Source of the DNA: Labyrinthula sp. Ha
Lineage: Eukaryota > Sar > Bigyra > Labyrinthulida > Labyrinthulaceae
Assembly (NCBI GenBank): GCA_015227615.1
Contig: JAALGZ010000057.1
Coordinates: 1-64,000 of the forward strand
Length of the DNA: 64,000 bases
Direction: 5' to 3'
Position numbers and translations under genes: made by a program
The notes under the pieces: generated by a model
The model's database searches: none
Told to the model about the DNA's origin: nothing
What the model saw: the letters and a program-made list of their open reading frames with translations, nothing else
In this document: positions 33,130-43,268 of the stretch, piece after piece
Numbering within the stretch: position 1 is the first letter of the stretch
Layout: the number at the start of each line of letters is the position of its first letter

Positions 33130-36100
33130 ATGACGGACAGGCAAAAGAGAAATACAAGAAGAGACAAGATAAAGAAGAAAGAGGAAGAGGAGAGGCTGAG
33201 AAGAGAGGAAGAAGCTCAGGACAAGAACATTCAAGACGAGAACGTTCAAGACGAGAATGTTCAAGACGAGAGCGATCAAGACGAGAGCGATCGGGAAATA
33301 GCCGATCGAGACGGGAGCGCCGATCGAGACGAAGAGGCGCAAGGCGCGGCGGATGAGGAAGCGCCCACTCAGGCGGAAGAATTAGGCGCTGAGGATGCCG
33401 CTAGCGCCGAGGCGGAAGAAGCTCCCGCCAGCGATGAAGAGGAAGACGTAGTAACTCCGGCGGGAGAGAAACGCACGGCCGACGAGGCGCACCACCTCAA
33501 CATGGTAGTGACGGGTACGGGTAGCCCTGATCGAAGAGGAGTCGCCGGAGGGCCGAACATATCCACCGAAGAGCTATTACTACAGGAAGGAAGCGGCGCC
33601 GAAGTAAGTGGCGCGAACGGCGCAGATAATGATGAGAACTCGGACGATATGACGAGTGGAAGTGGGCGAGAAGATGAAGAAGCAGTGAGCGCAACTTCAA
33701 GGCGCAGCAATGAAGTTGTAACTTTAACCGAGTCTATCAGACCCATAGGGGTAGACCTAGTCGCCTTTCCGGATAGTGAATCCGCGCCTCGTAGTGGAGT
33801 GGTAGGAAAGAAACAACCTCAGGAGAAGTTCACATCTTCCCCAAAAAGGTCGGAAATACTAGAGGCGGCGCAACAATTGATATTTCCCTCTCCGCCGCGT
33901 GAAGAAAGAACGCCCACCAAGAAGGCGGCGCCACCCGCCTCGTCCCCGAAAGAGAGGATACCCTCAAGCAAAGGGGGCGCTGAAACAGATTTAACGGGGG
34001 ACGCGCCGGGGGGCGGCGGCAAGAAGACGCCAAAGAAGCCGCGTAAGAAGAGCCTAGCGAAGAGGGATTGCGAATTTTATACGAAAGTCCCACGCTACTT
34101 TACGCCGAGTATATACGTGGTATGTGAGGATGATTTGCGCGAGGCGCAAAAGAAGATGGACGGGCAGAGAGCAGTGGATATGCTTGAGAGCAAGAATGTT
34201 CATCGATCTTCGAAGTTCCCTCTCTTACTTATGATAGCGCTATCGGAAGCGGAAGTTGATGATGTTCCGCTTACTGAGAGAGTGGCGCACATGCTGGCGG
34301 CCGTTCCAAACTTCCGAGAGAATAAGGAAGTTTCGTTTGGCCAATTAGCCAGCATGAGAAAGAGGGCGCTGATTAGGTTGTTAGCTACAAACACGCCGAC
34401 GTGGTTCTTCCATTCAAGCGGCGAAGTTATTGCGCCCAACATACAATATATGGCTGATAGAGGGCTGGCGGTGTTGAATGGAAGACTGTCGAGGCCGAAT
34501 GTTGGGATTAGAGAAGACCCGACTAGGCCAAGACGTGTAAAGCTTTTCAGGTGGGTAGTTAAGGCGGACCCGCATCTCGAAAAGTCGTTGCTAGCGCCAA
34601 AACCGAAGGTGAGGAGGTCAGAGCATCAGCTGACCGATAAGGAAAGCAGGCTTCAGTCCCGTATCGACAGCCTGACGAATAAAAACGAGAGACTAAGGGC
34701 GCAAGCTCATGCGGCGGAAAACGTGTTGCGTGACAAAAACATGGCGCTAATGAAGATGGCGATAAAGGAAGCAAAGAAGAAACACAAGGATGAAATGAAA
34801 CGGCTTCTAGATGAAGTAAAGAACCTAAAGGGCCTATATCAAGCTGAGAAGCTGAAGAACCAGGGTCTCCAGCAAGAAGTATTTGACAGGGACAGCGTCG
34901 TTGAGAAGGCGCAACGTCGCTATTCGAACCCTGGTTCACAGATGACGCAGACCGGAACGATTTTCGTTTTTGCTGAGGTAAGATCTATTGCGGCGGCGAC
35001 GCAGGGCAGTGTCCATACCTTAGAAACTAGACTTAATAGTATGGCAGCGCTGTTGGAAAAGCTGACGGAGGCGAGTGTCCGAAGTCTAGAAAGGAATGCG
35101 CGTGGCTCGGAAGAATTGCGTAGGTCCGAAGAACTTAGAGCGCGCCGTGACGAGAGCGCCAGACGCGACCGCCAATGGAAGAATACGGGCGGAAAGTTTA
35201 AGACCCTCACTTCACTAAAGGTCAAGGACATCAGGGCGATGCTGGATATGCGCGAGGCATACCTGGAGGTCTACGAGAATGAGAGAGAGCCAAACCTCTG
35301 GATTCACGTAGACCCGGAATTGAAGCAAAGCCTTTCGCGCGGCGGGGTAACAAAGGATAACCTGGTAGCCTACCTCAAGAAGTATATGAGGGAGCATGAA
35401 GCTTACGAGGGAGAAGACACCCTCCGCACAATCGTAGAGAAGGTTATCTGGCTCAGCGAAGGCGCATTCTTAGAGCGCCTTAATAACTATATGAACGGCG
35501 CGACTGGGTGTATTAAATGGAACCAGCTCACGGAAAATAGCCAGAGGTTCGAGATCTTGAGGACGCTAAACAAGCGCCTCCCACTCCAGCTGAGGCTAAA
35601 AGATGACCGTATTAAGGCAAAGCTGGAGGCGCCAGGATCTAAGCTGGCGGATTCGCTTCAGGAATGGAAGAAGCTTATTCAAGCCATCTATGATGCTAGG
35701 TTAAACATGGAAGGTGAAGTCACGATTGCGCCGCCAAGTGTAGCGGATGATGTACCGAGGACTTCAGATGTAAGGAGAGCTGCGCCAAAGTCAAAAGGAA
35801 AAAGAAAGAAGAAAAATAGAAGGTATTCGACTTCTTCGGAGGAATCCGTTAAAAGAAGTAGGAAGTACCCGAGGCGCAAATCGCGGTCACGTAGCCCATA
35901 TAGAGGAAGACAGGCGAACCGCGGACACAACAGGGCGCGAGGATACAACAGACGCTCCCCATTTGAGAACAGATCATTTAGAAGGAATGAAGGGGCCGAA
36001 CACGAAGGTCGCAGGTCCTTTTTAGCATTGCCGGCGCCGGGAGACGACCGCAAGAGAAAGAAGGAACGCGGATTTATGAGGCGCCTGAATGTGTCGGTAA

Positions 36101-36453
36101 GAAGAACAGCAAGAAATGGAGTTACCATCCACCACACTGCGTCAGGCGATCGCATTCCAAACGCAATCCTTGACAGTGGCGCGGATGAAAGCGTGGCTTC
36201 GTTGTATAGGCATGCATGGATGATGGACTCCATAAAGGACGTTAAGGAGAAGATTACTTTAGCCGATGGCACGACGGATCTCCGCGTGACTGAAGTAGGT
36301 TACGCCGATCTTGAGATGCGCGTAGGCGGAATCTGGAAGCGCGATTTTCGCAGAGTTAAAGTATTCCTGGTGGATGATGAGAAGTGGAAGGAAATACTTG
36401 TAGGTGCGCCCGCGCTAGAGGAGGCGGGACTGATGCCGCACCAGAACGCCTAG
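33130..36453 (+). CDS. Element B Gag with C-terminal aspartic protease (1,107 aa)
   Basis: The frame opens 34 bp after the 5' LTR. Residues about 33-57 hold short repeats of the type QDENV/QDESD, followed by a long acidic, Ala/Glu-rich disordered region. Residues about 497-590 form a strong coiled coil. Residues about 690-860 are helical and capsid-like. Residues about 870-955 are an Arg/Ser-rich basic tail with RRKSRSRSPYRG, in the place where other Gags have a zinc knuckle. Near residue 1,014 ILDSGADESV marks the aspartic protease, supported by FLVDDEKWKEILVG. It is nearly twice the length of the element A counterpart. Gag identity is by position; the protease is by motif. Confidence 0.82.
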   Translation: MTDRQKRNTRRDKIKKKEEEERLRREEEAQDKNIQDENVQDENVQDESDQDESDREIADRDGSADRDEEAQGAADEEAPTQAEELGAEDAASAEAEEAPASDEEEDVVTPAGEKRTADEAHHLNMVVTGTGSPDRRGVAGGPNISTEELLLQEGSGAEVSGANGADNDENSDDMTSGSGREDEEAVSATSRRSNEVVTLTESIRPIGVDLVAFPDSESAPRSGVVGKKQPQEKFTSSPKRSEILEAAQQLIFPSPPREERTPTKKAAPPASSPKERIPSSKGGAETDLTGDAPGGGGKKTPKKPRKKSLAKRDCEFYTKVPRYFTPSIYVVCEDDLREAQKKMDGQRAVDMLESKNVHRSSKFPLLLMIALSEAEVDDVPLTERVAHMLAAVPNFRENKEVSFGQLASMRKRALIRLLATNTPTWFFHSSGEVIAPNIQYMADRGLAVLNGRLSRPNVGIREDPTRPRRVKLFRWVVKADPHLEKSLLAPKPKVRRSEHQLTDKESRLQSRIDSLTNKNERLRAQAHAAENVLRDKNMALMKMAIKEAKKKHKDEMKRLLDEVKNLKGLYQAEKLKNQGLQQEVFDRDSVVEKAQRRYSNPGSQMTQTGTIFVFAEVRSIAAATQGSVHTLETRLNSMAALLEKLTEASVRSLERNARGSEELRRSEELRARRDESARRDRQWKNTGGKFKTLTSLKVKDIRAMLDMREAYLEVYENEREPNLWIHVDPELKQSLSRGGVTKDNLVAYLKKYMREHEAYEGEDTLRTIVEKVIWLSEGAFLERLNNYMNGATGCIKWNQLTENSQRFEILRTLNKRLPLQLRLKDDRIKAKLEAPGSKLADSLQEWKKLIQAIYDARLNMEGEVTIAPPSVADDVPRTSDVRRAAPKSKGKRKKKNRRYSTSSEESVKRSRKYPRRKSRSRSPYRGRQANRGHNRARGYNRRSPFENRSFRRNEGAEHEGRRSFLALPAPGDDRKRKKERGFMRRLNVSVRRTARNGVTIHHTASGDRIPNAILDSGADESVASLYRHAWMMDSIKDVKEKITLADGTTDLRVTEVGYADLEMRVGGIWKRDFRRVKVFLVDDEKWKEILVGAPALEEAGLMPHQNA

Positions 36454-36543
36454 GAAGTCGGCAGCGGAGCGGAAAGCGGTCCCGCGTGCCTGAAGGTTTG
36501 TTCAAGTTGTTTTGCTAATAGCGCCGAGGTTGTAGATGCGCTG

Positions 36544-39420
36544 ATGTCGAGGGAACTTGGACAACTTTCTGGAGTATATCGTATCGTCGTAGTCGAAGTG
36601 GATTTAAAATTAATACTTACTTCAATTTCTAACTTCGCGGAATATGGATATACTTTAGCTGAAACGGTGAGGGTGTTGGACGAAGGCGCCGACGGAAACT
36701 TGTTGATAAATTCATACTTTGTCTTTACGAAGGACCTGGACCTAGTGAAACTACGGCGCCAAAAGTCAAAAGACGTGCAGTTTCTCACAGGTCTGAGGTT
36801 ACCTAGACTGCGCCTAGCGGCAATGATAAGGCAGCTAGGAGGAGGAAAAATGGAAATACTTAACGATATTCCGGCCATCAGGGCGGCGTCAATCGACTTT
36901 AGTAGGCGCTTTCGAGACGGAAATGCGGAAGCGATTCCGTTTGGCGAAACCATACACTTGAAGCAAAACAAGGATGTGGTTGACGAGGATAATCTGGAGC
37001 AGTTAATGCTTCCCGAAGGGAATGCGCTCTACTGGCCGGAGGCGGAAAAGGCGGAAATACGCGAAGCAATAACAAAGATGGTGGAAGCTGCTGGCGACGC
37101 TAACGAAGACCAGCGCAACCAGCTGATGGATTTATGCTTCAAGTATGAAGACGTTTTTGCAACAAGCGCATTGCAAATAGGAATTAGCCTTTTGCCGCCC
37201 ATGGATGTGGTACCAATAGAAGGTGCGGAATTTAAGATGCCGGCGCCACGGCCATTGGGGCCCGGGAAGGCGGAGTTTGTAAAAGAAAAGTTAGATGGGA
37301 TGGTTGAGAAGGGCATGGCAAAGAAGATCCGACAAGCGATTTATGGGTCAGTTGTCTTTGCAGTCCCTAAGAAGAATAATACTTGGCGCATGGTGTTGGA
37401 CCTGGTTGCAGTAAACAAGGTACTGCACAGAGATGCGAATATACTTCCCTTACTGGAGACGCAGCTAGGCAATACAGCGCCGGCGCGGTTCTACGGATGT
37501 TTAGACGTAATAAGCGGGTTCGACCAACTAGCGATTACGGATCGCGCTAAGAAGTACTTTAACCTTATGACTACCTACGGTGTATTTCAATTACAGTTTG
37601 CGCCGATGGGATATCACTCAACCCCGGTATTTTTTCACCAACGTATGGTGGATCATATCGCGGCGGCAAATTATAACAAAGAAGGCAACGGGATCGTTCA
37701 ATGGATTGACGATACGTTAATACACGCGAAGGATTTTAGGCGCTACATCAGGATATTGGAAGATGTTTTGCGCAATTTACGGAAGTGGAAGGTCAGGATA
37801 TGCCCGACAAAGTCGATACTATTCGCAACAAGTATTGAGTATTGCGGAAGGGTTCTGCAGAATGGCGGATGGAATTTTTCGAAGAAATATTATGAAAAAA
37901 ATTTACTTGTCCCAAAGCCTGAGTATGTATATGAGTTAGCAAAGCTCTTACACTTGGCGCAATGGTTGACATCAGCAGTTCCCGAAATGGCGGAACTTAG
38001 AGATAAAATTATGTTGTTCTACCCAGAAATGAAAGGAAAGAAGAAAAAGCTTTTAAAAGAGAAGAAGCGAATTTTATGGAACGAAGAATTAGAGGCGGCA
38101 TTTAAGCGCTTTAAGCAGAGATTGGCGAAAGCCGCGAAAGCACGGTTACAACACTACGATCGAAACATGGACTTAATTTTGGTGACCGATGCGTCGGATA
38201 AATGCCACAGCGCTATTTTATTTCAGGCGCGCCAAGAGGAGCGTGGAAAAGACTTGTTAAAAAAGACAGTCTATCCGATGATGTTTTTTAGCGGAAATTT
38301 TGACGCAAGTCAACTTGTATGGGGTATATGTCATAAGGAACTTTACCCCATAATTCGAACGTTCAATAAACTCTCATACTTGTTGCCGTTCCATCCAACG
38401 GCGGTACAAGTATATACAGATCACCTCAACCTGAAGGCGATACTACAAGGTGGGTCGAAGATCAACCATGGACATCTTAACCGCCTGCAACGCTGGATGG
38501 TAATTCTTCAACATGTGCTGGTGGACATTCACCACGTCGACGAAGATAGTAATATATTCGCGGACATGCTTACGAGATGGGCGGCGCCAACGGAAGTAAG
38601 TAGCGTGGCAGCCGTTCGCATGGTGAAAATGCATGCGCAGAACGCAGAAACGGAAGTACCTGTTCTGGCGCGTGCAGAAAAGCGTCTAAGGAAGATTTCC
38701 AAGATGCTCCAGGAGGAAACTGAAGCCAAAATAAGGAAATGGCTCAAGGAGGCGGTGGTCGACGCCCTGTCAATATACACGGCAAGGGACGGCTCACTCC
38801 TAGGCGAAGAGGACCTGTACTTCAGAATTAAGAGGGATTTCGAAGGATGGACGCCTGACCTCTTGCAGCCTAAAAAGGCGCAATGGGTGCAAGGACTAGA
38901 AAGGGATATAGGCGCAAGATACTTCGTGCAGCCATCTTTGGCGCAGCAGAAACGTATAATTAGAAGAATCCTCAGAAAGCCGGCGCCGCCAAGGGATAGG
39001 ACAGATCTGATGAGAGAAGTAGAGCGCCAGATTCAGAAGGAATACTCAAAAGAAGAATGGGAAAAGTTGACGGAAGATTTCGCGACGTGGCCGAGTGAAG
39101 TTCCATCGGATGTTAGCGACACGAGAGTGGCGCATTACATCGAGACGGATACTTATTCAACATCGGAAGAGGAAGATAACACGACGGCGAAAATAAGAAA
39201 TGTAACGGTAAGGGTCAACCACTTTAGGCCTAAGAAGCAGATGGAAAAGAAGATTTATGCGTCGCTAAAGACACTGGATAAATATAGGGTGTCCGTATTT
39301 AACCCATATTTTGAAGGTGATTGGGCGCCGCTAACAGAAGCGGAAGTTATCGAGGCACAGAAAAAGGAGATGATTACTAGAACCTCTAGGATTAAGAAGT
39401 TGTCGGGGAAATCATCTTAA
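36544..39420 (+). CDS. Element B RT and RNase H region
   Basis: RT motifs: RMVLDLVAVNK, GCLDVISGFDQL, FAPMGYHSTPVFF and QWIDDTLIHA. RNase H motifs: LVTDASDKCH, SGNFDASQLVWG, HKELYPII and YTDHLNLKAI, then FADMLTRWA. The order and spacing match element A and Ty3/gypsy-like Pol. It copies the element RNA into DNA and removes the RNA strand. The C-terminal third is charged and leads toward the integrase. Part of a fossil element. Confidence 0.88.
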   Translation: MSRELGQLSGVYRIVVVEVDLKLILTSISNFAEYGYTLAETVRVLDEGADGNLLINSYFVFTKDLDLVKLRRQKSKDVQFLTGLRLPRLRLAAMIRQLGGGKMEILNDIPAIRAASIDFSRRFRDGNAEAIPFGETIHLKQNKDVVDEDNLEQLMLPEGNALYWPEAEKAEIREAITKMVEAAGDANEDQRNQLMDLCFKYEDVFATSALQIGISLLPPMDVVPIEGAEFKMPAPRPLGPGKAEFVKEKLDGMVEKGMAKKIRQAIYGSVVFAVPKKNNTWRMVLDLVAVNKVLHRDANILPLLETQLGNTAPARFYGCLDVISGFDQLAITDRAKKYFNLMTTYGVFQLQFAPMGYHSTPVFFHQRMVDHIAAANYNKEGNGIVQWIDDTLIHAKDFRRYIRILEDVLRNLRKWKVRICPTKSILFATSIEYCGRVLQNGGWNFSKKYYEKNLLVPKPEYVYELAKLLHLAQWLTSAVPEMAELRDKIMLFYPEMKGKKKKLLKEKKRILWNEELEAAFKRFKQRLAKAAKARLQHYDRNMDLILVTDASDKCHSAILFQARQEERGKDLLKKTVYPMMFFSGNFDASQLVWGICHKELYPIIRTFNKLSYLLPFHPTAVQVYTDHLNLKAILQGGSKINHGHLNRLQRWMVILQHVLVDIHHVDEDSNIFADMLTRWAAPTEVSSVAAVRMVKMHAQNAETEVPVLARAEKRLRKISKMLQEETEAKIRKWLKEAVVDALSIYTARDGSLLGEEDLYFRIKRDFEGWTPDLLQPKKAQWVQGLERDIGARYFVQPSLAQQKRIIRRILRKPAPPRDRTDLMREVERQIQKEYSKEEWEKLTEDFATWPSEVPSDVSDTRVAHYIETDTYSTSEEEDNTTAKIRNVTVRVNHFRPKKQMEKKIYASLKTLDKYRVSVFNPYFEGDWAPLTEAEVIEAQKKEMITRTSRIKKLSGKSS

Positions 39421-39429
39421 CGGCGTCAC

Positions 39430-40330
39430 TTCTGGAGCGCCAACTTGTTCACATACACCTAGCGAACAAGCATGGTTCTCTCGAAGCTGACATAGCGGAA
39501 GCGGCTAGATTTGAGTGGAGAATTCCCGCCGCTATGGAGCGCACACTGAGGGGAGACACCCCATGGAAAAAGATGGTGGAATTGATACGAGCGTTTAGGG
39601 ACAACTGTATACATTGTCGCAGACTCCCTAAAGCAATAAAAACAACATATAGCCTAGTTACAAGAGCTAGGCGCCCGCGGGAAACTCTGGTAGCAGACTT
39701 TTTATGCGTAAACCGAATGGGGCATATCCTAGTATTGACGGATGCCTTCAGCAGATTTATGGAGCTAACGCATACGAAAACGCCGGATACGCAGGCGGTT
39801 ATAGAAGCGCTTGAGAGATTTGCGGCGAATTATAAGTTGGAAAAGGACTTTACGCTTGTTACAGATCGCGGAAGTCATTTCGCGAATTCTTTAATGACGG
39901 CGCTAAGGAAGGAACTTCGATTTTCGCAAAGCTTCGCAGTATCTTACGCGAGCTGGACGAACGGAGAAGTGGAAGTAGTGAATAAGAAGGTACTGAATTT
40001 TCTAAAGAGTCTGGTCAGTGAATACAGGCTCAATGAAGATGAGTGGCCAAAGATATTAAATAAGATACAAGGCGCAATGAACGAATTGCCGGTGCCTTCA
40101 CGAAAGATACCTGGTCGAAAAAATGCGCCGACGGTGTACGAACTGTTCTTATATGTGAATCCAGAGCGCCAGTATATTGAACCAGCGGTACTTCCGCCAA
40201 TAGTGGAAAGAATCCGAGGCGGCGCCAGAATGTTGGTCGGTATTGATGACGATGTGCTATACAAATTAAGTTCCGCTTTTAGGAAGCGCTTGGACGACTA
40301 CGAGGGGAAGGTTGCGAAGTATGTAGAATT
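39430..40330 (+). other. Element B integrase region
   Basis: It shows CIHCRR (second half of the zinc-binding end), Asp in VADFLCVNR, Asp in VTDRGSHFAN and Glu in ASWTNGEVEVVN, followed by LVSEYRLNEDEWP. This is the D,D-E integrase core in the same sub-type as elements A and C. It inserts the cDNA into the genome. Confidence 0.85.
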
Positions 40331-42285
40331 TTAGAAAGTGTTGAACAATAGGAGGAAGAAGGCCGCAGTAGACCCAGCGCTTCTTCAATATAACGTAGGA
40401 GACTGGTGTCTGCTGTCCTCTAAGGGAACCCTCAGGGAGCGCGATAAATTGGCGCTTGAGTGGTCGGGCCCGGTGCAAATAGTGGAAATAATATCGAAGA
40501 ATGTATATAAAATTAAGGCGCTAGATGGCAAGGCAACAGAAGTTCATGGAAGCCGCCTATACTTCTATGAACCAAGCGGCTTTGTCCCGTCGGAGGCGCT
40601 CAGAAAAATTTACGTTGGAAACTTTAAGCATCTTGAAGTCGCAAAGTTTGGGGATGTCAAGTATGACCCACACTTAGCGGAATATGTAATAGAGGTAAGA
40701 TGGAGAGGTTTCCGTTCTGAGGATAATACTTGGGAACCTGTTCAAGTTATGTATGAGGATGTTCGCAATGCATTACTTGAACACTTGGGTAAAGAGACGC
40801 GTAGGCTAAGTCAAAATAAAATGCGCAAAAGAGCCAAGCAGGCGCTGGTTACTACGGACCACGCAACGGACAGAGTAATAAGACGTGTTCCTGGACTTGG
40901 CGCCTGGCGGAGGCATTTAGACAAAGTCAAGGAACAACCATTTACCGAGCGCAGACAAGTCGCGTCGGCGAAGGGTTGGACAAAAGAGGAAAAGCAGGAA
41001 TTAAGGAAGTTGGTCTTGAAGTTTGGGGTAGGTAGGTACGATAAATATCAATTGTACTTGCCACACAAAACCAAAGCGATGACACAGTATTATATCCAGC
41101 AACGACTGGGTCGGCTGGATCTTGAAGAAATAGGAGGAGAATATTGGGACATCGAAAAGGCGCGGAAATCTAGCGAACGGATTAGTCGCGCCGATTTTCG
41201 ATGTACTAGGCGCTTTGCGGATTGTGAGCAAGCATTGGCGCTCGCTAATGAGGAAGTGGCGAAAGAATTTATGCCAGAATACGCGGAGGATTTACGGAGA
41301 CATAGACAGAAGGCGGCAGACTACGTAAGGAGGGCGGCGCGGATATGCGAGAAATTAAAACAGTACCCTGAGTTAATAAGGACTATGGTACTGGCGTTTG
41401 AAGAGGAAAAGGTGTCAGAATGGGGAGTCGGTGGGTTCCGAGTAAGGTATGAACGCCACGCGGAACATGCGCAGACGCCTATGTCTCTGACAAATTACGC
41501 ACAAGAAATTGAGCAGAGCGCAAAATGGCGCTACCTGGTGTCTTTTGATGGAGAAGTACAGTTCACTATGATTCAAAGGACAGGGCGTATATTTGATATA
41601 GATTTCGAAAAAGACGGAATAGCCGTAAGGGGCTGCATACTACCTCCAGAAAAGATGTGGTATAATATAGACCCCTACAGCTTTGAGTGGCGCCAGAAAG
41701 CGCAAGGTTTAGCTACGGTGGACTTGCTATTGGCTGACCTGTCGGGAAGGGAACACCGAGAAGGAGTAGAGTCGGCAAGTGACGAAGAATTCAGGGACTT
41801 TGGAATCGCAGACATACGACCGCGGTTCGCAGCAGTATGGATACCGCGCCAGGAACTTAGGCGCGTCTTTCAATTTATGGAAAGCGCAGGGTACGAAATA
41901 TTCCATACCTGGACATGGATAAAGATGACTCGCCGAGGAAAAATAAGGGGATCGCTTGGACGATTATTCCCGCGATCACACGAAGTGTTGTACTTTTCAA
42001 AAGGTGCGATGCGCTAGGGGAGTTAGAGATGGCAGCTATTCAGGAAAGGAAAGTGCTCTTCGATGATCGAAGTCATGAAGGAATAAAGCCGTTGGTAGTC
42101 TTGGAATGGATAAGGCGTGCATTCGGAGATGGCGCGATACTTATGGAGATATTTGCGCGCTTGAGCGGCTTGCGCAAAGGATGGCTACAGCTGGGGGGAC
42201 GGGTGAATTCGAACGAGCTCGGAAGGAGTTATGAAATACAGTTAGTGCTTAGACAAAGTGGAGTCACGCATTTATGGGAAGAGGG
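40330..42285 (+). other. Element B GPY/F, chromodomain, SANT-like and MT-A70-like region
   Basis: It begins with a GPY/F-like module (LEWSGPVQIVEI, about 40,460). A chromodomain follows (YVIEVRWRGF, NTWEPVQ, about 40,680-40,790), then a SANT/Myb-like domain (GWTKEEKQELRKL, FGVGRYDKY, LPHKTKAM, about 40,975-41,110). The end resembles MT-A70: TWTWIKMTRRGKIRGS, SHEVLYFSKG, and a closing block with LEWIRRAFGDGA, MEIFARLSGLRKGW. The methyltransferase-like domain is more divergent than in A and C; whether the family ever used it catalytically is unclear. The order is the same as in element A. Confidence 0.78.
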
Positions 42286-42288
42286 GGA
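42276..42288 (+). other. Element B polypurine tract
   Basis: GGGAAGAGGGGGA abuts the 3' LTR. Confidence 0.75.
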
Positions 42289-43264
42289 TGTATTGTTATG
42301 AGGTTTGTATTTCATGAATAGTGATATAATATGATTGGTTAATTATTAGAAATATATTGGATAGAATAAATGCCACATTTGGCCATAGGTGAATCAGTTT
42401 TAAGAAAAACCAACAGAAAGAGGAATAAAAAGGATAACAATATATTGTGTTCATCGTGCGAATAACTTATGTACGCTACACGTCCCAGGAAATTCGTTAG
42501 TTTTGATATATATATAAGTTCAAACTTCTTCTCGTAAAACAATAAACAATATATTCTCTTCTTTTCTCTCTTTAAAAACTTTCTTATTACTTCTTCTTAA
42601 CGGTTATATTTACACTAACTATTCCAAGCATAATATGATACCCCATATTTTAACTTAATTCCAATACCAGGTCATATATAATACATATACCAAAATTCCT
42701 ACTCAACATTGTTGCACCTCAATCGTGACTAACGATATCTCATTTCCAATTTATATCAACGAATGTCACAAAATGTAAATTCATAGCATAAAAACATCAG
42801 TGAACAAACCACCCCTAGGTCTCATCACGGGCGAAAATTACCACGTAATACGAATGCGAAAAGACAACAAATTAGGTTCTCAATTCACTCAAATCGATCA
42901 TATCTCCCAAAAAACACATCAAAGACACCCACAAATGGTTCATAGCTGCTATAGATACTTAGTAGACACCTACTGAACACCCATTTATCGTTGTACAACA
43001 ATATTTCACAACTAAACCTACACCTTACATACCAACACTTGATCCAAGACCAAAATATAACAAAAACTCCAGCAAATATTACAAGAGGAAGCTGAATATA
43101 TCATAGGCATAATATCAGACGTTACAAATAGAATCTGACGTAGAGGCCTAACAGAGATAGTAAATCAAAATAATACGTTAAGATATCAAGTTGGGAGCAT
43201 CCTACGGACATTCAACAAGCGCTACAGACAAACAATCTAACGGATCCCTTACTAGATTGTTCCA
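42289..43264 (+). repeat. Element B 3' LTR, split by an insertion
   Basis: LTR sequence is present at 42,289-42,442 and 43,127-43,264. The 684 bp between is foreign. Removing it and one AATA leaves exactly 288 bp, the length of the 5' LTR. Confidence 0.93.
42443..43126. mobile_element. 684-bp insertion in the element B 3' LTR, possible solo LTR
   Basis: Flanked by AATA (42,439-42,442 and 43,127-43,130), a 4-bp repeat like those of the LTR elements here. It begins TATTGTGTTCATC and ends GACGTTACA. It contains a TATA-like run (GATATATATATAAG near 42,505) and no open frame. A solo LTR of another family fits the length, the 4-bp repeat and the -CA end. The start is not a clean TG, and terminal inverted repeats are not evident, so a non-autonomous element of another type remains possible. 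Confidence 0.6.
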
Positions 43265-43268
43265 ATTG

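Larger units (their letters stand above)
32809..43264 (+). mobile_element. LTR retrotransposon B: chromodomain element with MT-A70-like domain
   Basis: It spans 10,456 bp, of which 688 bp are a later insertion plus its target repeat in the 3' LTR. The 5' LTR is 288 bp, and the 3' LTR is also 288 bp once the insertion is discounted; they differ at 4 positions (about 1.4%). The flanking 4-bp repeat is ATTG (32,805-32,808 and 43,265-43,268), and U1 near 20,790 shows the unoccupied site with one substitution. Order: LTR, palindrome, Gag-protease, RT-RNase H, integrase, GPY/F, chromodomain, SANT-like, MT-A70-like, purine tract, LTR. The internal part is much GC-richer than its surroundings. It looks young but broken, with about three or four interruptions. 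Confidence 0.94.

Noticed and set aside
33369-33746. Long minus-strand frames opposite the element B Gag (and at 35,688-36,272)
   Set aside because: They are shadows produced by the GC-rich codon pattern of the plus-strand frame.
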